DNA of 22,046 nt from an uncultured Collinsella sp. (GTDB taxonomy: Bacteria; Actinomycetota; Coriobacteriia; Coriobacteriales; Coriobacteriaceae), in NCBI GenBank assembly GCA_900751695.1, contig CAADSS010000075.1:1-22046 (forward strand), written 5' to 3'. Each line of letters starts with the position of its first letter. Position 1 is the stretch's first letter. Made by a program: the position numbers and the translations under genes. Of this stretch, positions 15,060 through 22,046 are shown piece after piece. Below the pieces are notes generated by a model. It made no database searches and was not told the DNA's origin. It saw only the letters and a list, made by a program, of their open reading frames with translations.

Positions 15060-17057
15060 ATGGCAAAAAACACCGCAAACTATGGTAACGACAGTATCCG
15101 CCAGCTCAAGGACGAGGAGCGCGTACGTCTGCGCCCCGCCGTCATCTTCGGCTCGGACGGACTCGATGGCTGTGCACACGCCGCCTTCGAGATCCTGTCC
15201 AACGCCGTTGACGAGGCGCGCCAGGGCTACGGCAAGCTCATCACCCTCACCGCCTTTCGCGATGGCTCTATCCAGGTAGAGGATAACGGCCGCGGCTGCC
15301 CGCTCGATTGGAACCCTTCCGAGAAGCGCTTTAACTGGGAGCTCGTCTTTTGCGAGCTCTACGCCGGCGGCAAGTATAACAACAACCAGGGCGGCGACTA
15401 CGACTTCTCGCTCGGCACCAACGGCCTGGGCTCCTGCGCGACTCAGTACGCCTCCGAGTACATGGACGTCACGGTTTGGCGCGACGGCAACAAGTACTCT
15501 CTGCACTTTAAAAAGGGCAAGGTCGTCGGCGCCAAAAAGAAGGCACTCGAGATTGAGCCCAGCGACGAGAACCGTACCGGCACCACCATCAAATGGCGCC
15601 CCGATCTTGAGGTCTTTACCTCCATCAGCATCCCCCACGATTGGTATCGCGAGACCATGCGCCGCCAGGCCGTGGTCAACGCCAACGTGACCTTCCGCCT
15701 GCGCATCGAGGGCGACGACGGCGAGTTCTCCGAAGAAGACTTTTGCTATCCCAAGGGCATCGAGGACTATGTGCTCGAGAAGGTCGGTGCCGACTACCTC
15801 ACCGAGCCCTTCTTTATCGAGGCCGACCGTCGCGGTCGCGATCGCGAGGACCTGCCCGATTACAACGTAAAAATCACCGCATGCATGTGCTTCTCTCGCA
15901 CCTTCATGATGCAGGAGTACTACCACAACTCATCGTGGCTCGAGAACGGCGGTTCGCCCGAAAAGGCCGCCCGCAGCGCTTTGACCAGCGCCATCGATGC
16001 CTACATTAAGCAACAGGGCAAATACAACAAAAACGAAAGCGGCATTAAGTGGCAGGACGTCCAGGACTGTCTGGTGCTGGTGACCAACTGCTTCTCCACC
16101 CAGACGTCCTACGAAAACCAGACCAAGAAGGCCATCAATAACCGCTTTATCCAGCAGGCCATGACGGCATTCTTTAAGGAGCGCCTCTCGACCTACTTGA
16201 TCGAGAACAAAGATGCCGCCAACAAGATCATGGAGCAGGTGCTCATCAACAAGCGCTCGCGCGAGAATGCCGAGAAAACGCGCCAAAGCATCAAAACAAA
16301 CCTGCAGCAAAAGACCGATATGGCCAACCGCGTGCAGAAGTTCATCGACTGCCGCTCCAAGGACAAGAGCCGCCGCGAGATCTACATCGTAGAGGGCGAC
16401 TCGGCAGCAGGCGCCATTCGCACCTCGCGCGATGCCGAGTTCCAGGGCGTTATGCCCGTCCGCGGCAAGATCCTCAACTGCCTAAAGGAGGACTACCCGC
16501 GCATCTTTAAGTCCGACATCATCATGGACCTCATGCGCGTGTTGGGCTGCGGCGTGGAGATCAAGGACAAGCGCATCAAGAACCTCGGTGCCTTTGACCT
16601 GGACAACCTCAACTGGAACAAGGTCATCATCTGTACGGACGCCGACGTCGACGGTTACCACATCCGCACGCTCGTGCTCACCATGCTCTACCGCCTGGTG
16701 CCCACACTTATCGACGAGGGTTACGTGTATATCGCCGAGTCGCCGCTCTACGAGATCAACTGCAAAGAAAAGACCTACTTTGCCTACACCGAGCTCGAGA
16801 AGAACGGCATCCTCAAGGAGATCGGCGACCTGAAGTGTTCCATCAACCGCTCCAAGGGTCTTGGTGAAAACGATCCGGACATGATGTGGCTCACCACCAT
16901 GAACCCCGAGACGCGCCGCCTGATCAAGGTGGAGCCCGAGGACGTCACCAAGATTGAGACCATGTTCAACCTATTGCTGGGCAACGACGAGGCGGGCCGC
17001 AAGCGCCATATCTCCGAGCACGGCAAGGAATACCTGGACCAGCTGGACCTGCAATAG
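15060..17057 (+). CDS. parE: Type II topoisomerase subunit B (ParE/GyrB-like)
   Basis: A 665-residue ATPase subunit of a type II topoisomerase. The GHKL domain has FEILSNAVDEA (Glu44, Asn48, Asp51), DNGRG (75-79), GTTIKWRPD (174-182) and the QTK loop (354-356). The TOPRIM domain has EGDSA (445-449), DADVDG (527-532) and SKGLGEND (598-605). All catalytic residues are present. It is divergent: the usual ATP-lid 'GGLHGVG' is replaced by SLGTNGLG (117-124). The ATG at 15060 fits where homology begins, although the nearest GGAG is some 16 bases upstream, with GAGAG closer. It precedes the A subunit gene by 45 bases. The name parE is used for the ParE/GyrB type, but the pair may be a distinct second topoisomerase and not a classical topoisomerase IV. 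Confidence 0.88.
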   Translation: MAKNTANYGNDSIRQLKDEERVRLRPAVIFGSDGLDGCAHAAFEILSNAVDEARQGYGKLITLTAFRDGSIQVEDNGRGCPLDWNPSEKRFNWELVFCELYAGGKYNNNQGGDYDFSLGTNGLGSCATQYASEYMDVTVWRDGNKYSLHFKKGKVVGAKKKALEIEPSDENRTGTTIKWRPDLEVFTSISIPHDWYRETMRRQAVVNANVTFRLRIEGDDGEFSEEDFCYPKGIEDYVLEKVGADYLTEPFFIEADRRGRDREDLPDYNVKITACMCFSRTFMMQEYYHNSSWLENGGSPEKAARSALTSAIDAYIKQQGKYNKNESGIKWQDVQDCLVLVTNCFSTQTSYENQTKKAINNRFIQQAMTAFFKERLSTYLIENKDAANKIMEQVLINKRSRENAEKTRQSIKTNLQQKTDMANRVQKFIDCRSKDKSRREIYIVEGDSAAGAIRTSRDAEFQGVMPVRGKILNCLKEDYPRIFKSDIIMDLMRVLGCGVEIKDKRIKNLGAFDLDNLNWNKVIICTDADVDGYHIRTLVLTMLYRLVPTLIDEGYVYIAESPLYEINCKEKTYFAYTELEKNGILKEIGDLKCSINRSKGLGENDPDMMWLTTMNPETRRLIKVEPEDVTKIETMFNLLLGNDEAGRKRHISEHGKEYLDQLDLQ

Positions 17058-17102
17058 CAGCAAATCAATAACGACGGCCCATAAGAAGTTCAAGAGGAAA
17101 TC

Positions 17103-19343
17103 GTGGCAAAGAAGAAGACGAAGAACCAGCCAAAGAAAAAGCAGGTCAACGCCGAGAACGTCATCGGCCTGCACTCCGAGGTCACCGACCAGCCGATCAC
17201 GCAGACGCTCGAGGTCAACTATATGCCCTACGCCATGAGCGTCAACGTCTCGCGTGCGTTCCCCGAGATCGACGGCTTTAAGCCCTCGCACCGCAAGCTG
17301 CTCTACACCATGTACAAGATGGGCCTGCTCAAGGGCGAGCGCCAGAAGAGCGCCAACATCGTGGGCCAAACCATGAAGCTCAACCCGCACGGCGATGCCG
17401 CAATCTACGAGACGATGGTGCGCCTGGCCACCGGCAACGAAGCGTTGCTCGCGCCGTTCGTTGAGTCGAAGGGCAACTTTGGCAAGTATTATTCGGGCGA
17501 TCTGAGCTACGCCGCCTCGCGTTATACCGAGGCCAAGCTCTCCCCCATCAGCGCCGAGATCTTCAAGGACATCGACAAGGACCCGGTCGACTTCGTCGAC
17601 AGCTACGACGGCGCCATGAAGGAGCCGCGCCTGCTGCCCACCACGTTCCCCAATATCCTCGTCTCGGCCAACAAGGGCATCGGCGTCGCCATGGCGTCCG
17701 ACATCTGCGGCTTCAACCTCAACGAGGTCTGCACCGCCACGATGCACTACCTGCAGGATCCCGACTGCGACCTGCTCGAGTACATGTCCATGCCCGACTT
17801 CTCGACCGGCGGTGAAATTATCTACCGCCGCGAGGAGATGGAAAAGATTATCGAGACCGGCCTTGGCAGCTTCCAGATCCGCTCCCGCTGGCGCTGGATT
17901 CCCGAAGAGCGCATCATCGAGGTGTACGAGATCCCCTACACCACCAAGACCGATGTCATCATCGAGCGCATCGTCAAGCTCTCCAAGGAGGGCAAGGTCA
18001 AGGAGATTGCCGACATCCGCGACGAGACCGATCTTTCGGGCCTGCGCATCGCCATCGACCTTAAGCGCGGCGTCGACCCCGACAAGCTCATGGCCAAGCT
18101 CTATCGCTCGACCACGCTGCAGGATTCGTTCTCGTGCAACTTCAACGTGCTCGTCGACGGCTATCCCCGTGTTATGGGCGTGCGCCAGATTCTGCACGAG
18201 TGGGTCAAATGGCGTATTGAGTCCACGCGTCGCCGCATTAACTTTGACCTGGGCAAAAAGTCCGAGCGCCTGCACCTGCTGCACGGCCTCGAGGCAATCT
18301 TGCTCGACATCGACAAGGCCATCGCCATCATCCGTGGCACCAAGCTTGAAGCCGAGGTCGTGCCCAACCTTATGAAGGGTTTCGACATCGACGAGACCCA
18401 GGCCGAGTTTGTTGCCGAGCTCAAGCTCCGCAACATTAACGAAGAGTACATCCTCAACCGCACCAAGGACATCGCCAAGCTCGAGGGCGAGATTGCCGAG
18501 CTTGAGGAGATCCTCTCCAGCGAGGAGAACATCAAGAAGGTCATCAGCGACGAGCTGGCCGCGGTCAACAAGAAATATGTGATGCCGCGTCGCACGGGCA
18601 GGATCGAGCCCCATGAGGTTATCGAGGTAAGCTTGGAGCCCGAGGTCGAGGAGTACCCGGTGACCATCATGCTCTCGCGCGATGGCTACCTTAAGAAGAT
18701 GACGGACCGCGTGCTCAAGAAGGCGACCACGCTCAAGTACAAGGACGGCGACAAACCCTTTATCGAGTTTCCGTCCTCCAACACCCACGAGCTGCTGGTC
18801 TTTACCAACAAGAGCCAAGTGTACAAGTGCAAGGTCGCGGCGTTCGAGGATACCAAGTCGGCCCAGCTGGGCTCGTACCTGCCGACCGACCTCGAGATGG
18901 AACCCGACGAGAGTGTCATCTGGGTCATCGACCCCGAGGACTACAAGGCCGACGTGCTGTTTATCTTTGAAAACGGCCGTGTGGTGCGCGTCGCACTTGC
19001 CGGATACGTCACCAAAACCAACCGCAAGCGCCTCAAGAACGCAATCTACGGCGGCAGCAAGCTGCTGTATGCTCAGGTGCTCAAGGAAGATCGCGACATC
19101 GCGCTGGTCTCGAGCGACTATCGTTTGATGAACTTCAACACGTCGCTGCTCAAGACCAAGACGACCACCAACACGCAGGGCGTCCAGGCCTTCACGGCCA
19201 AGAAGGGCCGCTCGGTCACCACCGTCGGCACAACCGAAGAGATCCTTGGCGCCGGCGTCTCGGCCGAGAAGTTCACCGCGCAGAGTCTGCCCTCCGCCGG
19301 TGCCCTCATGAAAGAAAACGACATGCCGAGTCTGTTTGACTAG
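17103..19343 (+). CDS. parC: Type II topoisomerase subunit A (ParC/GyrA-like)
   Basis: A 746-residue DNA breakage-reunion subunit starting at GTG (17103), with GAGGAAATC before it. The N terminus is a Lys-rich tail (1-15). The winged-helix region has MPYAMSVNVSRAFPEIDGFK and PSHRKLLYTM, and the catalytic tyrosine is Tyr141 in SYAASRYTEAKLS. In the quinolone-determining segment LNPHGDAAIYE, the residue matching E. coli GyrA Ser83 is Ala99 and that matching Asp87 is Glu103. A coiled-coil tower (about 440-510) includes KDIAKLEGEIAELEEILSSE. The C-terminal wrapping domain is short and has no GyrA box (QRRGGKG), so it is closer to ParC than to gyrase. The long complementary open frame on the other strand is an effect of codon bias. 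It forms an operon with the B subunit and ends at a GC-rich hairpin. Confidence 0.88.
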   Translation: MAKKKTKNQPKKKQVNAENVIGLHSEVTDQPITQTLEVNYMPYAMSVNVSRAFPEIDGFKPSHRKLLYTMYKMGLLKGERQKSANIVGQTMKLNPHGDAAIYETMVRLATGNEALLAPFVESKGNFGKYYSGDLSYAASRYTEAKLSPISAEIFKDIDKDPVDFVDSYDGAMKEPRLLPTTFPNILVSANKGIGVAMASDICGFNLNEVCTATMHYLQDPDCDLLEYMSMPDFSTGGEIIYRREEMEKIIETGLGSFQIRSRWRWIPEERIIEVYEIPYTTKTDVIIERIVKLSKEGKVKEIADIRDETDLSGLRIAIDLKRGVDPDKLMAKLYRSTTLQDSFSCNFNVLVDGYPRVMGVRQILHEWVKWRIESTRRRINFDLGKKSERLHLLHGLEAILLDIDKAIAIIRGTKLEAEVVPNLMKGFDIDETQAEFVAELKLRNINEEYILNRTKDIAKLEGEIAELEEILSSEENIKKVISDELAAVNKKYVMPRRTGRIEPHEVIEVSLEPEVEEYPVTIMLSRDGYLKKMTDRVLKKATTLKYKDGDKPFIEFPSSNTHELLVFTNKSQVYKCKVAAFEDTKSAQLGSYLPTDLEMEPDESVIWVIDPEDYKADVLFIFENGRVVRVALAGYVTKTNRKRLKNAIYGGSKLLYAQVLKEDRDIALVSSDYRLMNFNTSLLKTKTTTNTQGVQAFTAKKGRSVTTVGTTEEILGAGVSAEKFTAQSLPSAGALMKENDMPSLFD

Positions 19344-19383
19344 GACGACGGCAGCCAAACCGTCATGGTTTTACAATGCAGCA

Positions 19384-19418
19384 GGGCCCGGAGCGCAGCA
19401 ACATCGCGCTCCGGGCCC
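19384..19418 (+). terminator. Terminator-like hairpin after the topoisomerase operon
   Basis: A perfect 13-bp stem (GGGCCCGGAGCGC with its complement, 19384-19396 and 19406-19418) with a 9-base loop lies 40 bases after the stop of the A subunit gene. There is no T run after it, so it may work with Rho or simply protect the transcript end. Confidence 0.65.
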
Positions 19419-19499
19419 CGCTCGTTGCAACGTAGTCGGAATAATAGGAATCCCCGTTTTTCACTCCTGCAATCCCGCGGCACAAGACATGTTAAACCG

Positions 19500-19556
19500 T
19501 TAGCAAAACTTGCAAAAATTAGCAAAAGTTGCAAAAACTAGCAAAACCTGCAAAGG
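19500..19556 (+). repeat. Three tandem 19-base GCAAAA repeats
   Basis: Three direct copies of one 19-base unit abut each other: 19500-19518, 19519-19537 and 19538-19556. Copies 1 and 2 differ at one base and copy 3 at a few more. Inside each unit GCAAAA occurs twice, so the core recurs every 9-10 bases, six times in all. The array ends in AAGGGG, 6 bases before an ATG (19564) which begins the ATPase remnant. It therefore occupies the promoter/leader of that gene. It could be an operator read by the winged helix that the ATPase carries, or intrinsically bent DNA. Confidence 0.8.
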
Positions 19557-19563
19557 GGCCACC

Positions 19564-20031
19564 ATGGATCGCAGCAAATGTCTCCGCCATGCCAGGCATG
19601 CTCGAAGATATTATCGAGCGAACCAAAGAAGCGGCAGATAGCCGCCTCTCATAGTCTCGCGCGTGCATAAGCGGCGTTCAGATTGAGCCAGTCGGCATCG
19701 ATTGGACATATGCTCAGGAGACTCAGGGTAACTGGCGCACGGGCATGAATGGCGTCTTCAGACAACTCGAGAAGCATGACGTCGGGCTTCTCTCGAAACG
19801 ACCTATCGGAAGCTTTCCGATAAAGACATTGAGTTTTTGCTCGCGATGCTGCCCGATTCTGGCCCCAGCAGGGTCTCAGAAATTGCCAAGCGTATGGGCG
19901 TCGCCAGCAACTACGCAAGTCAATACAAACGCCGTCTCCTCGAGGACGGCGTTATCGGGGAACGTGGACGTGGCCTCGTCGGCTTTGACATCCCCGCGTT
20001 CAGGGAGTTCCTGAGCGAGAAAGTCTCCTAG
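19564..20031 (+). pseudogene. Internally deleted AAA ATPase gene with C-terminal winged helix (copy 2)
   Basis: The ATG at 19564 with AAGGGG before it is followed at once by IAANVSAMPGMLEDIIER in another frame, so the first part of the gene, with the P-loop, is deleted. A stop (TAG near 19654) interrupts the same frame, which resumes as WTYAQETQGNWRTGMNGVF and RQLEKHDVGLL. It then jumps frame near 19798 into TTYRKLSDKDIEFLLAML, followed by SEIAKRMGVASNYASQYKRR and LLEDGVIGERGRGLVGFDIP, ending at TAG (20029-20031). The last 80 residues are an intact winged-helix domain as found at the end of Actinomycetota ATP-binding proteins of this family. The P-loop segment, Walker B and the central domain are lost. 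It is a second, independently damaged copy of the family seen at 4687-5118. Confidence 0.75.
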
Positions 20032-20049
20032 CACGCGGAGATTGTCCAC

Positions 20050-20141
20050 AAGGGCAACGGTGCATGGCAATCAACGATTCACCCGGCAAGGACGGCAAGT
20101 ACTTCCAATAACGCTGATTGCCATGCGTTCTTCTTGCCCTT
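20050..20141. repeat. Long interrupted inverted repeat
   Basis: Two nested pairs of arms: AAGGGCAA (20050-20057) with TTGCCCTT (20134-20141), and GCATGGCAATCA (20062-20073) with TGATTGCCATGC (20115-20126), around a 41-base core. The right outer arm touches the stop of the flavodoxin-like gene. The core holds a very short open frame ending in GKDGKYFQ. It could be a terminator for both sides or the remains of a small element. Confidence 0.5.
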
Positions 20142-20670
20142 AGGCGAGCTTGCGAGCGAGCTCTCGCACCTCTTCCAACTTGGGCGACGATGCCATGCTG
20201 TCGCGCTCGGTCATACCGCTGATGGTGACAATGCCCTGATCCTCCCACTTGCAGTACGCGCATGTGGACTTGTACATAGCAATCGCCGCATCATAGACGC
20301 CCTCGCTGTGGCTATCGAGCAAAAGGGCCGTCTTGGTGAACGGGAAGCCCGTAGCACCGAAGGCGTACAGGCGGTCGATGGCGGCCTTCTCCTGCGCAGT
20401 GATATCAAACCAGTAGATGGGCGAAGCGAAGACAACCATGTCGGCGTCTTTCAGCGACTCGATCACCTTGGCCATGTCATCCTTCTGCACGCAAGTGCCC
20501 TCGTGGGCGAAACAATACTGACACCCCAGGCAACCAGCGATTTTCTTACTGGCAACGCGGATGACCTCGACCGTATGGCCGGCCTCGCGCGCGGTCTCGG
20601 CAAACGCCTCGACCATGGTGTCGGTATTGGCGCCCTTGCGCGGGCTACCACTCAATACAACGATATTCAT
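20140..20670 (-). CDS. Flavodoxin-like NAD(P)H-dependent FMN reductase family protein
   Basis: A 176-residue soluble flavoprotein. It begins MNIVVLSGSPRKGANTDTMV, the beta strand and phosphate-binding loop of the NADPH-dependent FMN reductase/flavodoxin family (FMN phosphate site GSPRKGANT). It continues with CLGCQYC (Cys47, 50, 53) plus Cys60, and with ASPIYWFDITAQEKAAIDR, the conserved FMN isoalloxazine segment. CAYC (137-140) gives a further Cys pair. Cys-rich members of this kind are typical of strict anaerobes, where they are called iron-sulfur flavoproteins or quinone/nitro reductases. The substrate is unknown. The ATG at 20670 follows AGGAGGGAG by about 8 bases. It is downstream of, and on the same strand as, the alpha/beta hydrolase and cupin genes. 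Confidence 0.9.
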   Translation of the reverse strand: MNIVVLSGSPRKGANTDTMVEAFAETAREAGHTVEVIRVASKKIAGCLGCQYCFAHEGTCVQKDDMAKVIESLKDADMVVFASPIYWFDITAQEKAAIDRLYAFGATGFPFTKTALLLDSHSEGVYDAAIAMYKSTCAYCKWEDQGIVTISGMTERDSMASSPKLEEVRELARKLA

Positions 20671-20687
20671 AGAAATCTCCCTCCTTC

Positions 20688-20718
20688 ATGCCGCAGGCGC
20701 GCGGCATATTTTTTGTTT
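20688..20718 (+). terminator. Intrinsic terminator pointing right
   Basis: ATGCCGC (20688-20694) pairs with GCGGCAT (20701-20707) around a 6-base loop, followed by ATTTTTTGTTTT. This is a good rightward terminator, yet no rightward gene precedes it other than the ATPase remnant. Read leftward it lies in the leader of the flavodoxin-like gene. Confidence 0.5.
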
Positions 20719-20817
20719 TAACCAAAACGGATGGAGTTATTCAATCGCCTCGTTTCAGCTACTCCCACTCTTTATAAGAATCGTTGCTGGGGGCTTGGTA
20801 TTGAATCATGGCACGCC

Positions 20818-21788
20818 TTACTTCAGATACTCCTCAAAGAATGCCTTCAGCTTTTCAAACGGAATGATGTCCGTCTGATCGTAAAGGTCGGTGTGGTTGG
20901 CGCCGGGGATAATGAGCAATTCCTTGTTGTCCCCCGTCAGCTTGCCGTACGCGGTTTCGCCGAAATAGCGGGAGTGCGCCTTCTCGCCATGCACCAGCAA
21001 CACAGCAGAGCGGATTTCGCTGCTATATTGCAAAATCGGCATATTCAAAAACGACAGCGAGGACGTCACGCTCCAGCCACCGTTGGAGTTCAGGCTGCGG
21101 GGATGGTAGCCTCGCGGAGTTTTGTAGTAGGCATAATAGTCCGCTACAAACTGCGGCGCATCCTCCGGTAGCGAATCGACCACGCCGCCCGCCAGCGCAT
21201 AGCTGCCGTTTTTATAGTCCTCGGTGCGCTGCGCGTTCAGCGCTTTCCGCTTTTCAAAGCGCGCCTGCTCGGAATTCTCGACGTCAAAATAGCCGTTTGC
21301 GGTCACGCGGGTCATATCGTACATGGTCATGGCCGCGGTGGCCTTGATGCGGATGGCATGGCAGCGGCGTTGACTGCCATGCCACCCCATCCGCAGATGC
21401 CGATGATGCCGATGCGCTCCGGGTCAACGCTTTCCTGCACAGAGAGGAAATCCACCGCTGCGCAGAAGTCCTCGGTGTTGATGTCCGGGGATGCCACATA
21501 GCGGGGCGTGCCGTCGCTCTCGCCGGTATAGGACGGGTCGAAGGCAATCGCGAAAAAGCCCCGCTCCGCCATTTTCTGCGCGTACAGGCCGGAGGACTGC
21601 TCCTTCACCGCGCCAAACGGGCCGCTGACGGCGATGGCGGGCAGCTTGCCTTCCGCGTTCTTAGGCACGTACACGTCGGCAGCCAGTGTGATGCCGTATC
21701 GGTTGTGGAAGGTCGCCTTGCTGTGCTGAACCTTGTCGCTTTTGGGGAACACCTTGTCCCATTCCTGCGTCAGTTTCAACTGTTCCAT
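20818..21788 (-). pseudogene. Alpha/beta hydrolase gene with a one-base frameshift
   Basis: Two frames together make one complete alpha/beta hydrolase. The first part (from the ATG at 21788) runs to GIIGICGWGGMAVNAAA, with the nucleophile elbow G-x-C-x-G-G of dienelactone-hydrolase-like enzymes. A second frame then continues as RIKATAAMTMYDMTRVTANG, through RSAVLLVHGEKAHS (acid residue region) to PGANHTDLYD (catalytic His). The change falls between about 21345 and 21370. The total length, 971 bases, is one short of 972, and the local sequence lacks one base against the expected A-A-x-D-P-R-I-K. So a single missing base explains everything. GGAGG precedes the start, 2 bases after the cupin stop. 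It is either a recent inactivation or a sequencing error. Confidence 0.82.
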
Positions 21789-21790
21789 GC

Positions 21791-22046
21791 CTAAGCCTCC
21801 TTGTCAGTCGCTTTAAGGTATTGCTCGTCGTCCACGGGCTCCAACCACTCGTTGGAGATCTCCTCGCCCGGAACCTCCAGCGCGAGATGGGAGAACCAGC
21901 TCTCGGGCGCGGCTCCGTGCCAATGTTTCACACCCGGGGCGATGTTGACCACATCGCCAGGGCGCAGCTCCTGTGCCGGTTTACCCCATTCCTGGTAAAA
22001 CCCTCGACCAGCCACGCAGATGAGGATCTTCCCGCCACCGCTTTTG
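21791..22046 (-). CDS. Cupin-domain protein, C-terminal part (cut by the window edge)
   Basis: The last 84 residues of a cupin protein. The frame is open to the window edge: GGGKILICVAGRGFYQEWGK, then PGDVVNIAPGVKHWHGAAPE and SWFSHLALEVPG. P-G-V-K-H-W-H matches the second cupin metal-binding motif (the PxGxxHxx form), and the first motif lies mostly outside. Proteins with this ending (EWLEPVDDEQY) are common in gut anaerobes, sometimes fused to a carboxymuconolactone decarboxylase domain, which cannot be judged here. The stop overlaps the ribosome-site region of the hydrolase gene, so it is upstream in the same operon. The internal ATG at 22015 is not the start. Confidence 0.85.
   Translation of the reverse strand, partial: KSGGGKILICVAGRGFYQEWGKPAQELRPGDVVNIAPGVKHWHGAAPESWFSHLALEVPGEEISNEWLEPVDDEQYLKATDKEA

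Noticed and set aside
14925..15926. A 333-codon minus-strand open frame over the start of topoisomerase B
   Set aside because: It is opposite the conserved ATPase domain and has no domain of its own.
16971..19358. A 795-codon open frame on the minus strand opposite the topoisomerase A gene
   Set aside because: It mirrors the whole of a well-supported gene with intact catalytic motifs. Its translation is low-complexity (L, V, D, G rich), as expected from the complement of high-GC codons, and it has no recognisable domain.
20062..20112. A possible small gene inside the inverted repeat (MAINDSPGKDGKYFQ)
   Set aside because: It has 15 codons, no ribosome site, and is mostly made of the repeat arm and core.

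Overview
The window looks like chromosome from a high-GC anaerobic Actinomycetota, most likely the Coriobacteriia (Collinsella-like). This is inferred from gene content and style: a non-canonical type II topoisomerase pair, a surface protein with an LAxTG-type sorting signal, a PadR/DUF1700 module, and a CD1871A/Fe-S/TlpA redox cluster. No rRNA, tRNA or CRISPR array was seen.

Layout. Positions 1-68 are the 3' tail of an IS3-type transposase. A minus-strand redox operon follows (2278-236): a 48-residue CxxC membrane peptide starting at TTG, a polytopic 4Fe-4S protein starting at TTG, and a TlpA-like thiol-disulfide lipoprotein, closed by a strong terminator at 129-156. Divergent to it is an OmpR-type response regulator and histidine kinase pair (2369-4179). 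Positions 4176-5118 are a gene graveyard: a decayed arginase-family gene, a short piece resembling the 3' end of the window's own topoisomerase A gene, and a decayed AAA ATPase. A lone helical hypothetical gene lies at 5208-5891(-).

Positions 7571-6305(-) hold a PadR regulator, a DUF1700 membrane protein and a short DUF4097-like protein behind a good promoter. Positions 7572-8163 contain only fragments. At 8164-13693(+) a LuxR-type regulator precedes a 1455-residue predicted wall-anchored surface protein. After a bidirectional hairpin comes a minus-strand XRE regulator/membrane protein pair (14608-13784), whose promoter sits inside a symmetric array of GACAGA boxes.

The topoisomerase B/A operon (15060-19343) ends at a GC-rich hairpin. 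It is followed by three 19-bp GCAAAA repeats that lead into a second, internally deleted copy of the same AAA ATPase family (19564-20031). The right end carries a minus-strand cluster: a cupin gene cut by the window edge, an alpha/beta hydrolase broken by one missing base, and a flavodoxin-like FMN reductase.

How it fits together. The left operon probably handles extracytoplasmic thiol redox and may be sensed or controlled by the adjacent two-component system. The LuxR gene probably controls the surface protein. The two ATPase remnants, one beside the topoisomerase operon and one beside a fragment resembling its 3' end, suggest an old duplication or recombination linking the two loci. The most useful leads are the short CxxC gene, the LAxTG protein, the repeat arrays at 19500-19556 and 14630-14718, and the unusual topoisomerase pair.
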